A stretch of 60,940 nt of DNA from Oscillospiraceae bacterium (GCA_015064955.1 SVRD01000011.1:1-60940); one strand, 5' to 3'. Numbered from the stretch's first letter, positions 24,907-34,376 are shown. Program-made: numbers and translations. The notes: generated by a model from the letters alone, not told the origin.

Positions 24907-25593
24907 TCAATTCTCATTCTGCACTATATCGCGCAGTGCGTCCATTCGCGCATCGAGCTCGGCTGAAAGCTCGGCACAGCGCAGAAGCTCGTTTGCCATT
25001 CGCTCGTCGAAATTATAATCCTTTTTATATCGCAGCTGATGCTCCAAGCTCGCCCAGGAGTCCATCGCGATGGTGCGGAGCTGGATCTCGACCTTCATCG
25101 GCTTCTTTTCGTGGGCGAGGAAGATCGGCACCTCGACAATAAGGTGCAGACTGCGGTAGCCGTTCGGCTTGGGGTTCTTTATATAATCCTTTGCCTCGAC
25201 AAGCGTTATATCGTCCTGCTTCAAAAGCGCGTTTGCAAGCATATAAACGTCGTCCGGAAAGGAGCAGACGACTCTGACACCCGCAACGTCGTAAAGATTC
25301 TCCTCGACCGAGCTGACTGTCAGGTCAAGCTTCTTCCGCTTGAGCTTTTCGCGCATACTGTTTACCGATTTCAGCCGTGTTTTTATACTGTTTATCGGGT
25401 TACGGTCCAAAGCGAGCGAGAATTCCTCGTCAAGCACGTTGAACTTGGTCTCGATCTCCATCATCGCACAGCGGTAATAAGCCATCAGCTTTTGAAAATT
25501 CTGCAAAAGCGGCTTTGTGCATTCGACAAGCTCGTCGCTGAAAACACTGTCGAGCTGTTTTTTAATCTCTGCCGATGTAAGCTGTTCACTCAT
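24907..25593 (-). CDS. Small alarmone (p)ppGpp synthetase (RelA/SpoT domain, RelQ-like)
   Basis: 228 aa, the size of single-domain synthetases. The ppGpp synthetase signatures are SIKTRLKS, DVAGVRVVCSF, the G-loop-like KNPKPNGYRSLH and EIQLRTIAMDSWASLEH. There is no HD hydrolase or TGS/ACT domain. It transfers pyrophosphate from ATP to GDP or GTP, making alarmone in the cytoplasm during stress. GGAGG precedes the start (AAGGAGGAAAAATGCTATG). It is followed by no partner gene; the NUDIX gene upstream on the same strand is 62 bp away and might be co-transcribed. Confidence 0.9.
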   Translation of the reverse strand: MSEQLTSAEIKKQLDSVFSDELVECTKPLLQNFQKLMAYYRCAMMEIETKFNVLDEEFSLALDRNPINSIKTRLKSVNSMREKLKRKKLDLTVSSVEENLYDVAGVRVVCSFPDDVYMLANALLKQDDITLVEAKDYIKNPKPNGYRSLHLIVEVPIFLAHEKKPMKVEIQLRTIAMDSWASLEHQLRYKKDYNFDERMANELLRCAELSAELDARMDALRDIVQNEN

Positions 25594-25655
25594 AGCATTT
25601 TTCCTCCTTCAAAACCGATTATAGCGCATTATTATAAACCGCCTGTTAACCCATT

Positions 25656-26261
25656 TTAAATATTCATCTCGTCGATGGCGCGGACAAATATCTCGGCGTG
25701 GTCGCCGCAAAGCACACTTTCGCCCGCCTGCTTATATATCGGGTCGGCGCAAACACCGCTTTTATCAAAGCTTTTTATCACCTTGAAGCTCTTTCTGCTC
25801 TCGCCGTCGGCGATAAACACCTCATATATCACGCTTCCGCCGAGCGCTGTCTTTTTATAGGAAAACGGGTACCACTTCGCCCCCGCCGCGTCGTCATCGG
25901 CGCAAAGCTCGCCCATATCGACACAGTCGGCAAGAAACGGCACTGTAATTATCCTCGTTCTCGGGTCGCGCTTCGGCTCGGAAGCGACGTTCATCTGCTT
26001 CAGTCCGACCGCGCGGAGATGTGTTTCCTCAAAAAGCTCGCGCACCGCCGCCTGATAAACGTTTTCCCCCGGGTCGACAAACCCGCCCGGGAACGCAAGC
26101 TTATTTAGCCCCGGGTGTCTGCCCCGTTTTATAAGCAAAACCTTGCCGTCTTTGATTATAATTATGTCAACCGTCACCGACGGGCGCTCGAATTTCGATG
26201 CGTCGTAGCGCGCCAAAAATTCCGCTTCCGTCAGCCCGTTTTCATCACGCAATTCTTCCAT
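25656..26261 (-). CDS. NUDIX hydrolase (ADP-ribose pyrophosphatase-like)
   Basis: 201 aa from ATG 26261, chosen because AAGGA precedes it; upstream codons of the longer frame are translated repeat hairpin. The Nudix box is GGFVDPGENVYQAAVRELFE followed by ETHL, matching GX5EX7REUXEEXGU with Thr in place of Gly-like positions. The N-terminal TVDIIIIKDGKVLLIKRGRH and the KLAFPG motif fit the family. It hydrolyses a nucleoside diphosphate linked to another moiety; the loop SEPKRDPRTRIITVPFLA suggests the ADP-ribose or NrtR-like group. Substrate is uncertain. Confidence 0.85.
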   Translation of the reverse strand: MEELRDENGLTEAEFLARYDASKFERPSVTVDIIIIKDGKVLLIKRGRHPGLNKLAFPGGFVDPGENVYQAAVRELFEETHLRAVGLKQMNVASEPKRDPRTRIITVPFLADCVDMGELCADDDAAGAKWYPFSYKKTALGGSVIYEVFIADGESRKSFKVIKSFDKSGVCADPIYKQAGESVLCGDHAEIFVRAIDEMNI

Positions 26262-26291
26262 AGCTTTTTCCTTTTCTTTTTTGTGGGTTTT

Positions 26292-26347
26292 GCGAGAGAG
26301 GGTATTTTGCAAAATACCCTCTCTCGCGCTCTCTCCCAAAATCTTTC
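26292..26347 (+). repeat. Variable-stem hairpin repeat, copy 1
   Basis: CGAGAGAGGGTATTTT and AAAATACCCTCTCTCG form a perfect 16-bp stem, then the constant tail CGCTCTCTCCCAAAATCTTT. Other copies keep the tail and pairing but change the inner stem. Confidence 0.8.
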
Positions 26348-26701
26348 AAATTAATTATTTCTTGATTATTCTTGTACGCCCTCGCTATACAATATTATTA
26401 TTTGTACGGCGCTCACAAAAACCGATTGAAAATGCACACATTTTCATCGAGAGCGCAAGCGATTACGTTTTATCAAAACGATTCATAATGAATTCTAATG
26501 AAAATGAAGATTTTCGCGATGCGGAAATCCTCCGCACCTCTTCACTTTTCACTCTTCACTTTTCACTCTTCACTTTTCAATGACAATCCCTCCGTCACGG
26601 CTTGCGCCGTGCCACCTCCCTTTACACAAGGGAGGCTCATCGCGAGTTTTCACATCTCGTGTGGTACCCACATCGCGCAAGCGATTTAGATGAAAAATCC
26701 C
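26348..26701. other. Gene-free spacer with assorted repeats
   Basis: It holds a half copy of the structured element (26404-26466; GAAAATG/CATTTTC then GAGAGCGCAAGCG), a tandem 14-base repeat CTTTTCACTCTTCA (about 26538-26580), and a hairpin pair ACGGCttgcGCCGT and CCTCCCTTtacacAAGGGAGG (26592-26636). I see no gene. Confidence 0.6.
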
Positions 26702-26851
26702 ATAAAAATCGGCGACATGCGCGTCGATTTTTATACCTTAGGGCGTTGCGAGTGTCGAGCAAAGCGAGGCGCGAGGCGCGAGCGCACAACGCTCACAAAG
26801 AACGGGGAAAATTCGCAGAATTTTTCCCGAGAGCGTCAGCGATATATTATA
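26702..26851 (+). repeat. Structured intergenic element, copy 2
   Basis: Stem ATAAAAATCG/CGATTTTTAT around GACATGCGC, ATACCTTAGGGCG, then GCGTTG...CAACGC, and an end hairpin GGGGAAAATTC/GAATTTTTCCC followed by GAGAGCGTCAGCGA. It runs into the glgD stop codon. Confidence 0.75.
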
Positions 26852-27977
26852 CGTACGACCCCTTGTCGATAAAGAAGGGTCTTGTTTCGTGGCCCGAAAG
26901 CACACGGCCGTCGCGGATAACGACGTTTTTATCGGTTATAACGCAATTCAGGTATACGTTTTCGCCCGTGAGGGTATCCTGCATTACGATACTGTTCTTG
27001 ATATGAGTATTCTTGCCGACCTTTACTCCGCGGAAAAGGATCGAATTTTCGACGGTACCCTGAATGATACAGCCGTCGGCAACGAGAGAGTTACGCACGA
27101 TCGCGCCGTTTACATAAGAAGCGGGAGCGGAATTGCGAACCTTGGTGAATACAGGTCTGTTGCGGACACCGAAAAGCGATTTTCTTATTTCGGGGTCCAA
27201 AAGATCCATACTGCAGCGATAATAATCGCCGATCGAGCGAATTGTCGCAAAATAGCCGTCGAAATTATAAACGCGGATATCCTGATGCTTGCAGTTTCTC
27301 ACAAGAATATCCTTGGTGAAGCTTGTGTATCCGCGAGCAACGGCTTCGCCGATAAGCTCCTCCAAATACTTTCTGCCGATCACCATTATACGCACGTAGA
27401 TATCCTCGAATCCGCTCTTGAGTCCCGAATAGTCGCCTACCTCGGTGACTCTGCCGTTTTCGTCGGATTTAACAATGGTTATTGATTTTGCGCTGTCCTG
27501 CGAAACGTAGTTACTCTTTACGCCGAGAGTGATATCCGCGCCGGTCTCGATATGCTTTTCGATCATAGCCGAAAGATCGAGGTTGCAGACTGTATCGCAG
27601 TCGGAGAGAACAACGTAGTCCTCCTTGCAGTCGGAGATAAACTCTCTGATGCTGATGAGTGCTTCGAGTCTTGTGCTGTAAAGGAAATTACTCGAGTTTG
27701 CAAACGCGGTCACATAGGGCGGAAGTATTTTAATACCGCCGTGACGGCGCGCAAGGTCCCAGTCCTTACCCGAACCGATATGGTCCATAAGAGACTGATA
27801 GTTATAGTGGGTAACGATACCGACGTGGTTGATACCCGAGTTCACCATATTTGAAAGAACGAAGTCGATAAGACGGTAACGGCAGCCAAAGGGCACAGAC
27901 GCCATTGTACGCTGCTTTGTAAGCTCATATACGCTTTTTTCGTTTATACTCGAAAATACGATTCCTACTGCGTTCAT
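26847..27977 (-). CDS. glgD: GlgD, regulatory subunit of glucose-1-phosphate adenylyltransferase
   Basis: 376 aa from ATG 27977, with AAGGAGG 7 bases before; the GTG three bases earlier is less well placed. It is homologous to GlgC along its length (VPFGCRYRLIDFVLSNMVNSG, HGGIKILPPY) and has the left-handed beta-helix C-terminus (VRNSLVADGCIIQGTVENSI). It lacks the GGxGxRL nucleotide loop at the N-terminus (INEKSVYELTKQRTMAS instead), the mark of the GlgD type in Firmicutes, which modulates GlgC in glycogen synthesis. Its ATG overlaps the glgC stop by one base. Confidence 0.93.
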   Translation of the reverse strand: MNAVGIVFSSINEKSVYELTKQRTMASVPFGCRYRLIDFVLSNMVNSGINHVGIVTHYNYQSLMDHIGSGKDWDLARRHGGIKILPPYVTAFANSSNFLYSTRLEALISIREFISDCKEDYVVLSDCDTVCNLDLSAMIEKHIETGADITLGVKSNYVSQDSAKSITIVKSDENGRVTEVGDYSGLKSGFEDIYVRIMVIGRKYLEELIGEAVARGYTSFTKDILVRNCKHQDIRVYNFDGYFATIRSIGDYYRCSMDLLDPEIRKSLFGVRNRPVFTKVRNSAPASYVNGAIVRNSLVADGCIIQGTVENSILFRGVKVGKNTHIKNSIVMQDTLTGENVYLNCVITDKNVVIRDGRVLSGHETRPFFIDKGSYV

Positions 27978-29197
27978 CACATTACCTCCTTATTTGCCGA
28001 AAGCTCCTTGAGCATTTCTTTACCGCAAATAACGCCATCGGGCACAGAAACGTTATCCGGCACCTTGAGTCCGCCGCCTAAAAGTGTGATGCCCTTGCTG
28101 AACACCATTTCCTTGCCGACGCTTGCGCCCTTGCCGATAACGGTATCGGCATCGACGACCGAATAGTCGACGGTCGAATCCGCTTTGAGAGTTACGTTAC
28201 CGAGAATTACGCTGTCGCGCACGGTTGCGCCTCTTTCCACAACAACGCCCGCCGAAAGCACCGAATTGATTACGGTGCCGTAGATCTCACAGCCCTCTGT
28301 GATGATCGAATTATTGATAACCGCGCCCGAGCCGACAAAGTGGGGCGGGAGCGCATCGTTACGCGAAAGTATACGCCAGGATTTGTCCTTGAGAGGAAGC
28401 ACGGGACGGTCGCCGAGGAGGTCCATATTCGCTTCCCAGAGGCTGTCTATCGTTCCGACGTCCTTCCAATAGCCCGAGAATTCAAACGCATAAAGCTTTT
28501 CGCCTGCGTTCAGCATCGCGGGGATAATATTCTTACCGAAGTCCTTTTCGCTGTTTTCGTCAGCCTCGTCCGCTTCAAGATATGCAAAAAGCTTATCCTT
28601 GCTGAACACGTAAACGCCCATCGACGCCTTTGTGCTCTTGGGTTGCTTCGGCTTTTCCATAAACTCGGTGATACGCATATTTTCATCGGTGGTCATAATA
28701 CCGAATCTCGACGCCTCGGAAAGCGGAACGTCAAACACCGCGATAGTGCAGTCGGCACCGTTTTTCTTGTGAGCCTCGATCATTTCGGCATAGTCCATTT
28801 TATAAATATGGTCACCCGAAAGGATAACGACGTAGTCGGGATCGAATTTATTGATAAAGTGGATATTCTGGTAAATGGCGTTCGCCGTGCCCTTGTACCA
28901 GTCGGCACGCTTCTGAGCCTGATAGGGCGGAAGCGTTCTTACGCCGCCGTAGGTTCTGTCGAGATCCCAAGGCTGTCCGTTTCCGATATATTCATTGAGC
29001 GCAAGCGGTTGATACTGTGTGAGAACACCCACAGTGTCGATGCCCGAATTGATACAGTTTGACAGCGGAAAGTCTATAATACGGTATTTGCCGCCGAAGG
29101 GCACTGCCGGTTTTGCGATCCTTTCCGTGAGAAGATACAGTCTGCTGCCCTGACCGCCCGCAAGCAGCATCGCAACAGTTTCTTTCTTGGTAATCAT
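27977..29197 (-). CDS. glgC: Glucose-1-phosphate adenylyltransferase, catalytic subunit
   Basis: 406 aa, usual length. The nucleotide loop [20 protein letters not shown], the motifs [15 protein letters not shown], the metal and sugar site [14 protein letters not shown] and EFMEKP, and SGYWKDVGT are all intact. A beta-helix domain follows ([20 protein letters not shown]). It makes ADP-glucose from ATP and glucose-1-phosphate, the first step of glycogen synthesis. No glycogen synthase or branching enzyme lies beside it, so the rest of the pathway is elsewhere. The upstream region is occupied by a 108-bp tandem repeat. Confidence 0.95.
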   Translation of the reverse strand: MITKKETVAMLLAGGQGSRLYLLTERIAKPAVPFGGKYRIIDFPLSNCINSGIDTVGVLTQYQPLALNEYIGNGQPWDLDRTYGGVRTLPPYQAQKRADWYKGTANAIYQNIHFINKFDPDYVVILSGDHIYKMDYAEMIEAHKKNGADCTIAVFDVPLSEASRFGIMTTDENMRITEFMEKPKQPKSTKASMGVYVFSKDKLFAYLEADEADENSEKDFGKNIIPAMLNAGEKLYAFEFSGYWKDVGTIDSLWEANMDLLGDRPVLPLKDKSWRILSRNDALPPHFVGSGAVINNSIITEGCEIYGTVINSVLSAGVVVERGATVRDSVILGNVTLKADSTVDYSVVDADTVIGKGASVGKEMVFSKGITLLGGGLKVPDNVSVPDGVICGKEMLKELSANKEVM

Positions 29198-29227
29198 AAC
29201 TTATCGCTCCTTTTCTTTTTTAGAATC

Positions 29228-29560
29228 CCGCGTTGCAGGTTATTATAAATTGCGACCCACCAATCGCGTGGGTTTTTGGTTTATTTCAAGTCGTAACGTC
29301 AAAGAGTCGTCCCTCGGGGACTCGTTTCTCGAGATTCGGCGTTGCAGGTTATTTTAAATCGCAACCCGCCAATCGCGTGGTTTTTTGGTTTATTCAAGTC
29401 GTAATGTCAAACAGTCGTCCCTCGGGAACTCGTTTCTCGAGATTCGGCGTTGCAGGTTATTTTAAATCGCAACCCGCCAATCGCGTGGGTTTTTGGTTTA
29501 TTCAAGTCGTAATGTCAAACAGTCGTCCCTCGGGGACTCGTTTTTGGAGATTTGGCGTTG
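29228..29560. repeat. 108-bp tandem repeat, three copies
   Basis: Three units of 107-109 bp begin GTTGCAGGTTATT at 29232, 29341 and 29449, with a fragment at about 29556. Each unit contains CCAATCGCGTGG and the inverted repeat GTCCCTCGGGGAC. Because the unit is a multiple of three, a plus-strand frame stays open through all copies, but no ribosome site or composition supports translation. Confidence 0.85.
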
Positions 29561-29608
29561 CAACCCCTCACAGCCCGAAAGCACGCAGGTTGATTTTCAA
29601 ACGGTATA

Positions 29609-29791
29609 TCACTCTGCCGTGTTTTCCTCATAAGCATAAACGGTATCGAACGCGTTGCCGTCCTCGGCATAGGGCAAAAGGTTTGCGCGGAAGGCAAGAA
29701 TAAACGCCGCCATCAACGCCGAAAGCGCAACCGCAGCGAGAGCACGTATGATAATATTAAAATGCTTTTTCTGAAGCTTTTCATTTGCCAT
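29609..29791 (-). CDS. Small single-span membrane protein
   Basis: 60 aa from ATG 29791 (MANEKLQKKHFN), preceded by GGGGGAAG. A basic N-terminus, one hydrophobic helix (IIIRALAAVALSALMAAFIL) and an acidic tail (YAEDGNAFDTVYAYEENTAE) give an N-in, C-out topology. I recognise no family. The start fits the ribosome site better than the earlier in-frame ATG at 29815. Confidence 0.5.
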   Translation of the reverse strand: MANEKLQKKHFNIIIRALAAVALSALMAAFILAFRANLLPYAEDGNAFDTVYAYEENTAE

Positions 29792-29993
29792 GGCACACTT
29801 CCCCCTTTTAAACATCAGTTTATTAAAAGTATATTAACACATTCCGCATACAAAATCAAGTACCGCGACATAAAAAATCATTTTTCTACAATAAATAATA
29901 TTATATATATCGCCCATAATAACATCAAAGCAGCATACAGCCGAGTGATAAATATATGCGGGCACAAAAATCCGAAAAAATTCAAAAAAACTC

Positions 29994-30022
29994 TTTACAA
30001 ATCGAAATTCTTGTGTTATATT
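29994..30022 (+). promoter_or_regulatory. SigA promoter of rpsO
   Basis: TTTACA (29994-29999), 17 bp, TATATT (30017-30022). It leaves a leader of about 125 bases, long enough for S15-dependent control. The rest of 29816-29990 is AT-rich with no gene visible. Confidence 0.7.
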
Positions 30023-30154
30023 AATGTGGAATGCGGAATTTTAACGCATTTGTAGGGTTTGCACGGTTTACGGACACACGGAGCTCACGCCCGATTTCAC
30101 CCGCCGTTTGCCGAGTTCACCCCGAAAATATTTTTTATTGAAAGGTGAAGCATC

Positions 30155-30421
30155 ATGATCACAAAGGAAAACAAGCAGAACATCATTAAGGAATTTGCTA
30201 CCCACGAAGGCGACACCGGTTCGCCCGAGGTACAGATCGCTATCCTCTCCAAGAGAATCAGCGAGCTCACCGAGCACCTTAAGAAGAACCCCAAGGACAA
30301 CCACTCCCGCAGAGGTATGCAGCAGATGATCGGTAAGAGAAGAAAGTTCCTCAACTACCTTCTCAAGAACGACATCGAGCGTTACCGTTCGATCATCGAG
30401 CGTTGCGGCATCCGTAAGTAA
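30155..30421 (+). CDS. rpsO: 30S ribosomal protein S15
   Basis: 88 aa, full length. [40 protein letters not shown] and KRRKFLNYL are S15 hallmarks. It binds 16S rRNA early in small-subunit assembly. AAAGGTGAA precedes ATG. It precedes pnp as in many bacteria, but a terminator hairpin stands between them. Confidence 0.98.
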   Translation: MITKENKQNIIKEFATHEGDTGSPEVQIAILSKRISELTEHLKKNPKDNHSRRGMQQMIGKRRKFLNYLLKNDIERYRSIIERCGIRK

Positions 30422-30498
30422 TTTGGTTGGTATCTGCCGCGCGGGCAAAACAGCTCCGCAAAGCAGTAAGCAACGGTTCGGTTCAAAGCATTTTGTGA

Positions 30499-30538
30499 TT
30501 AACACCTCGGGTTTCTTTACGATCTCCGAGGTGTTTTC
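30499..30538 (+). terminator. Terminator between rpsO and pnp
   Basis: AACACCTCGG and CCGAGGTGTT form a 10-bp stem with a 15-base loop, followed by TTCCCG. The weak T run suggests partial read-through. Confidence 0.6.
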
Positions 30539-30683
30539 CCGCAAACAGTTAATTTTAATCCGCAAGGGCGCAAACGGCGGTTTAGCAGTTAACTATCTGC
30601 CGAAAGCTTTTTTCGACGTATAGTTAAATGTTAAACTACCAAAACGCCTTTCGGAAATACAATAACAGAAAGGTATTTTTGAA

Positions 30684-32786
30684 ATGTTCGAGAATTTTAA
30701 GACATTCAGCTATGAGCTCGCAGGCAGACCTCTCGTTATCGAGACCGGCAAGCTTGCACAGTTGGCAGGCGGCTCCTGCTTGGTTCGTTACGGCGAAACC
30801 GCAGTGCTCGCAAACGCTACCATGTCCGCCGCTCCCAGAGACGGCATCGACTTCCTTCCCCTCTCGGTCGACTACGAGGAAAGACTTTATGCAGCAGGTA
30901 AGATCCCCGGCAGCTGGAACAGACGCGAAGGCAGACCTACCGAGCACGCAATACTCGCGTCGCGCGTTATCGACAGACCTATCCGTCCCCTCTTCCCGAA
31001 GGATCTCCGCAACGACGTAGTTCTTTCTCTCACCGTTATGTCGGTTGATCCCGACTGCTCGCCCGAAATTTCGGCTATGATCGGCGCTTCTATCGCTATC
31101 TCGATCTCCAACATTCCTTGGAACGGCCCGATCGCAGGCGTTTTCGTAGGTCTTGTTGACGGCAAGATCGTTATCAACCCCACCGCTGAGCAGAGAGCAA
31201 AGAGCGATCTCGAGCTCACCGTTGCGGGCAGCAAGAACAAGGTCGTTATGATCGAAGCGGGCGCAAACGAAGTCGACGACGACACCATGTACGAAGCTAT
31301 CATGAAGGCGCACGAGGCTATCAAGCCCCTTTGCGATTTCATCAGCGATATTCAGGCAGAAATCGGCAAGCCCAAGTTCGAATATCCCTCTTGCGATATC
31401 GACCACGATATGTTCGACAAGATCGAAGCATTGGTAGGCGAGGACGTCAAGGCGGCTCTCAACACCGATGACAAGCGTATCCGCGACGCAGCACTTCAGC
31501 CCATTTACGAGCGTGTATACACCGAGCTCGAGGAAGAATATCCCGAAAGCAAGGCTATGATGGACGAATGCCTCTACAAGCTTCAGAAGCAGATCGTCCG
31601 CCGCTGGCTGCTCGACGAAAAGAAGCGTGTTGACGGCAGAAGAATGGACGAGATCCGTCCTCTCAACGCTGAAGTTTCGCTTCTCCCCCGTACTCACGGC
31701 TCGGGCCTCTTCACCAGAGGTCAGACTCAGGTACTCACTATTGCAACCCTCGCTCCCGTTTCCGAAGCACAGCTTCTCGACGGTATCGACGAGGAAGAAA
31801 CCAAGAGATATATGCACCACTACAATATGCCCGGCTACTCGGTAGGCGAAGCAAAGGCTGCAAGAAGCCCCGGAAGAAGAGAGATCGGCCACGGCGCATT
31901 GGCAGAGCGTTCGCTCGTTCCCGTGCTTCCCTCTGTTGAGGAATTCCCCTATGCTATCCGTCTCGTTTCCGAGGTAGTTTCCTCCAACGGCTCGACCTCG
32001 CAGGCATCGGTCTGCGGCTCGACCTTGGCGCTTATGGACGCAGGCGTTCCCATCAAGGCACCTGTTGCAGGTATCTCCTGCGGTCTTATCACCGAGGGCG
32101 ACAGCTGGGACACCATGATCGACATTCAGGGTCTCGAAGACTTCTTCGGCGACATGGACTTCAAGGTAGCAGGCACCAAGAAGGGTATCACAAGTATCCA
32201 GATGGACCTTAAGATCGACGGTCTTACCCCCGAGATCATCAAGCAGGCGCTCACCACCACCCACGCGGGCAGAAACTACATTCTCGACGAGGTTATCTGC
32301 AAGTGCATCGCAGAACCCAGAGAAGACGTTTCGAAGTACGCTCCCAAGATGATCTCCACCAAGATCGACCCCGAAAAGATCCGCGAGGTTATCGGCTCGG
32401 GCGGTAAGGTTATCCAGAAGATCTGTGCAGATACCGATTGCAAGATCGACATCGAGGACGACGGCAGCGTATTTATCGCGGCTGTAAACAGAGAAAACGC
32501 ATACAAGGCGTTGAAGATCGTCGAAGCTATCGCAAAGGACCCCGAGCCCGGCGAAATCTTCTACGGCACCGTTACCAGAATCATGAACTTCGGTGCGTTT
32601 GTTGAGATCGCTCCCGGCAAGGAAGGTCTGGTTCACATTTCCCAGCTCGACAAGAAGCGCGTTGCAAAGGTCGAAGACGTTGTTTCGATCGGCGACACCA
32701 TCAAGGTCATCGTTTCCGAAATCGACGAAAAGGGCAGACTCAACCTTTCCCGCAAGGACGCTCTCGACGTTGTTGAGGACGTATAA
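30684..32786 (+). CDS. pnp: Polyribonucleotide nucleotidyltransferase
   Basis: 700 aa. Two RNase PH domains (about 10-230 and 310-545; the second carries LPRTHGSGLFTRGQTQ and SFIXGDMDFKVAGTKKGITS-type residues, here DMDFKVAGTKKGITSIQMD), a KH domain (DPEKIREVIGSGGKVIQKI, about 560) and an S1 domain (FYGTVTRIMNFGAFVEI, about 625-690). It degrades RNA 3' to 5' with phosphate and is part of the degradosome. Codon choice is strongly biased, as for a highly expressed gene. A minus-strand frame as long as 666 codons lies opposite and is an artefact of that bias. Confidence 0.97.
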   Translation: MFENFKTFSYELAGRPLVIETGKLAQLAGGSCLVRYGETAVLANATMSAAPRDGIDFLPLSVDYEERLYAAGKIPGSWNRREGRPTEHAILASRVIDRPIRPLFPKDLRNDVVLSLTVMSVDPDCSPEISAMIGASIAISISNIPWNGPIAGVFVGLVDGKIVINPTAEQRAKSDLELTVAGSKNKVVMIEAGANEVDDDTMYEAIMKAHEAIKPLCDFISDIQAEIGKPKFEYPSCDIDHDMFDKIEALVGEDVKAALNTDDKRIRDAALQPIYERVYTELEEEYPESKAMMDECLYKLQKQIVRRWLLDEKKRVDGRRMDEIRPLNAEVSLLPRTHGSGLFTRGQTQVLTIATLAPVSEAQLLDGIDEEETKRYMHHYNMPGYSVGEAKAARSPGRREIGHGALAERSLVPVLPSVEEFPYAIRLVSEVVSSNGSTSQASVCGSTLALMDAGVPIKAPVAGISCGLITEGDSWDTMIDIQGLEDFFGDMDFKVAGTKKGITSIQMDLKIDGLTPEIIKQALTTTHAGRNYILDEVICKCIAEPREDVSKYAPKMISTKIDPEKIREVIGSGGKVIQKICADTDCKIDIEDDGSVFIAAVNRENAYKALKIVEAIAKDPEPGEIFYGTVTRIMNFGAFVEIAPGKEGLVHISQLDKKRVAKVEDVVSIGDTIKVIVSEIDEKGRLNLSRKDALDVVEDV

Positions 32787-32810
32787 AACGCCATTATTTC
32801 ATAACGATAT

Positions 32811-32866
32811 TACGAGGGAGGACTTTTTAAAAAGTCCTCCCTCGCGCTCTCTCCCAAAAACTTTGG
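32811..32866 (+). repeat. Variable-stem hairpin repeat, copy 2 (pnp terminator)
   Basis: CGAGGGAGGACTTTTT and AAAAAGTCCTCCCTCG pair perfectly, then CGCTCTCTCCCAAAAACTTT. It is placed 25 bases after pnp and probably ends its transcript. Confidence 0.8.
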
Positions 32867-32916
32867 TTTGGGGATGATTTATAACGTACAACTTCCCTCT
32901 TGTGCATTTTTATTAC

Positions 32917-32948
32917 ACAAAAAAGCCTGCGTTTGCAGGCTTTTTTCA
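32917..32948. terminator. Bidirectional terminator between pnp and the lipoprotein gene
   Basis: AAAAAAGCCTGC and GCAGGCTTTTTT around GTTT, with A and T tracts on both sides, between convergent genes. Confidence 0.9.
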
Positions 32949-32952
32949 ATAT

Positions 32953-34233
32953 TCAGTTATAGAAAATTTTACCGGCGACACAATGGTTGTTGGAACAGAT
33001 AACAACCTTTTCGCCCAAGCAGACCGTACACTTATAATCCTTTAAGTGCGAATATCCGTCCACACCGCTGCCTTTACAGCTGGGGCAAGTAACGAAGCCG
33101 TCGCCGCCGCACTCGTCGCACGGGTGACCGATACAGCTGCTATATCCGGCCTGGTTACATTCAAGGCATTTTGCATTCGAGCCGGTGCTGTTTTCATCGC
33201 TCGGTTCGGAATACAATCCCTTTTCACGATATTCGGCAAGCGTCATATACACATCGGTATAGTTCGGATCGATAATATTACCGTACTTATCGCATTTCGT
33301 CATATAGGTAGTCAAGGTGTTTTTATCGCAGTTGCAGTTTTTAAAGTCATCTTTGTGTTTCGGCTCATTGTGTTGAATAACCTCGACGTCGGTTCCGTTT
33401 TCGGAGTAAACGTACTGAACCAGATAGCCGCCGTCGCCGCTTATTTCATAGGTCGTTCTGCCGTCTTCGACTATTGCGTTGAGATACATTTCATCGTTAT
33501 CATCGAAGTAACCGCTTTGTATTTCCTTAACCTCGCCCGATTCGTAAATATATCTCGACCAAGTGTATTTATAAGGCTCTCCCGTATAGAAGTTCGTGTT
33601 GTAATACACCGACAACTCGAGCAGACCTTCTTCGTTGTAGGTATATTCGGTGTAGCTTTGATTATAACTGCTTTGCGATTTTATAAGCCTTCCGTTTTCG
33701 TCGTAGGTGTTGGTATAGGTAACGGTCGAAAATTCATTGTAATCAAAATTACGATAAACCTGTTTGATCACATTATCGTGCTCATCGTAATAGTATTCAT
33801 AAACAGAGTTTTTTTCGCCCTTGCCGTTAAAGCCATCCGATTTTATTCTGTTGCCGTTGTAATCATAGTAAAAATCGGTATACCAGCCGCTCGAGTTGTT
33901 GCTTCTCTTTATCAAAAGTACCTTTTCGCCCGCGGGGTCGTATTGCTGTTCGCCTTCCGAATTTTCGTCTGCAGAGCCGCTACTATGCACAGGCACGCTT
34001 TCGAGCGGTTTGCCGCAGGAGGCGCAATATTTACTGCCTTCGGCATTTTCCTTGTTACACTTCGGGCAGACAAGCTCGATCTTCGTTTGTTCCGTACCGC
34101 ACGACGGGCAGAACGCATCATCCTCGCCGACTTCCTTGCCGCATTTTATGCAAGGCACACTTGATGAGCAGGATACCGCAAGAAGAGCAAACGAAACAAG
34201 CAACAGCACAGAAACGATTCGTCTCAAATTCAT
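32953..34233 (-). CDS. Lipoprotein with zinc ribbons, YD-like repeats and a DnaJ-type Cys-rich end
   Basis: 426 aa from ATG 34233 (AAGGAG before it). A lipoprotein signal ends LLAVSC. Three CxxC pairs follow at once: CIKCGKEVGEDDAFCPSCG and CPKCNKENAEGSKYCASCG are double zinc ribbons. The middle (about 130-330) has repeats such as YDYNGNRIKSDG and YDENGRLIKS, like RHS/YD strands. The last 70 residues carry CDECGGDGFVTCPSCKGSG, the DnaJ zinc-finger pattern. Zinc ribbons are typical of cytoplasmic proteins, so finding them behind a lipobox is unexpected. No enzymatic motif is seen; protein binding at the surface is a guess. Confidence 0.8.
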   Translation of the reverse strand: MNLRRIVSVLLLVSFALLAVSCSSSVPCIKCGKEVGEDDAFCPSCGTEQTKIELVCPKCNKENAEGSKYCASCGKPLESVPVHSSGSADENSEGEQQYDPAGEKVLLIKRSNNSSGWYTDFYYDYNGNRIKSDGFNGKGEKNSVYEYYYDEHDNVIKQVYRNFDYNEFSTVTYTNTYDENGRLIKSQSSYNQSYTEYTYNEEGLLELSVYYNTNFYTGEPYKYTWSRYIYESGEVKEIQSGYFDDNDEMYLNAIVEDGRTTYEISGDGGYLVQYVYSENGTDVEVIQHNEPKHKDDFKNCNCDKNTLTTYMTKCDKYGNIIDPNYTDVYMTLAEYREKGLYSEPSDENSTGSNAKCLECNQAGYSSCIGHPCDECGGDGFVTCPSCKGSGVDGYSHLKDYKCTVCLGEKVVICSNNHCVAGKIFYN

Positions 34234-34376
34234 AATTATTCTCCTTGTAAATTCGATCAAATTCGATAATCTGTATTTATTATATATCAATTACAGTATA
34301 TTGTCAACCTGCAAACACGTCGGCAGAGGTTTGAAGTTATTACAAACCATATAGTCGTTTCTCACGTTTTTCATTA

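Noticed and set aside
26262-26339. 26-codon N-terminal extension of the NUDIX protein
   Set aside because: These codons are translated hairpin repeat; the ribosome site supports ATG 26261.
29233-29703. Repeat protein frame over the 108-bp tandem repeats
   Set aside because: The frame is open only because the unit length is a multiple of three; it continues into the antisense of the small membrane-protein gene.
30636-32636. 666-codon minus-strand frame opposite pnp
   Set aside because: pnp on the plus strand has all family domains; the opposite frame is an effect of biased codon use.
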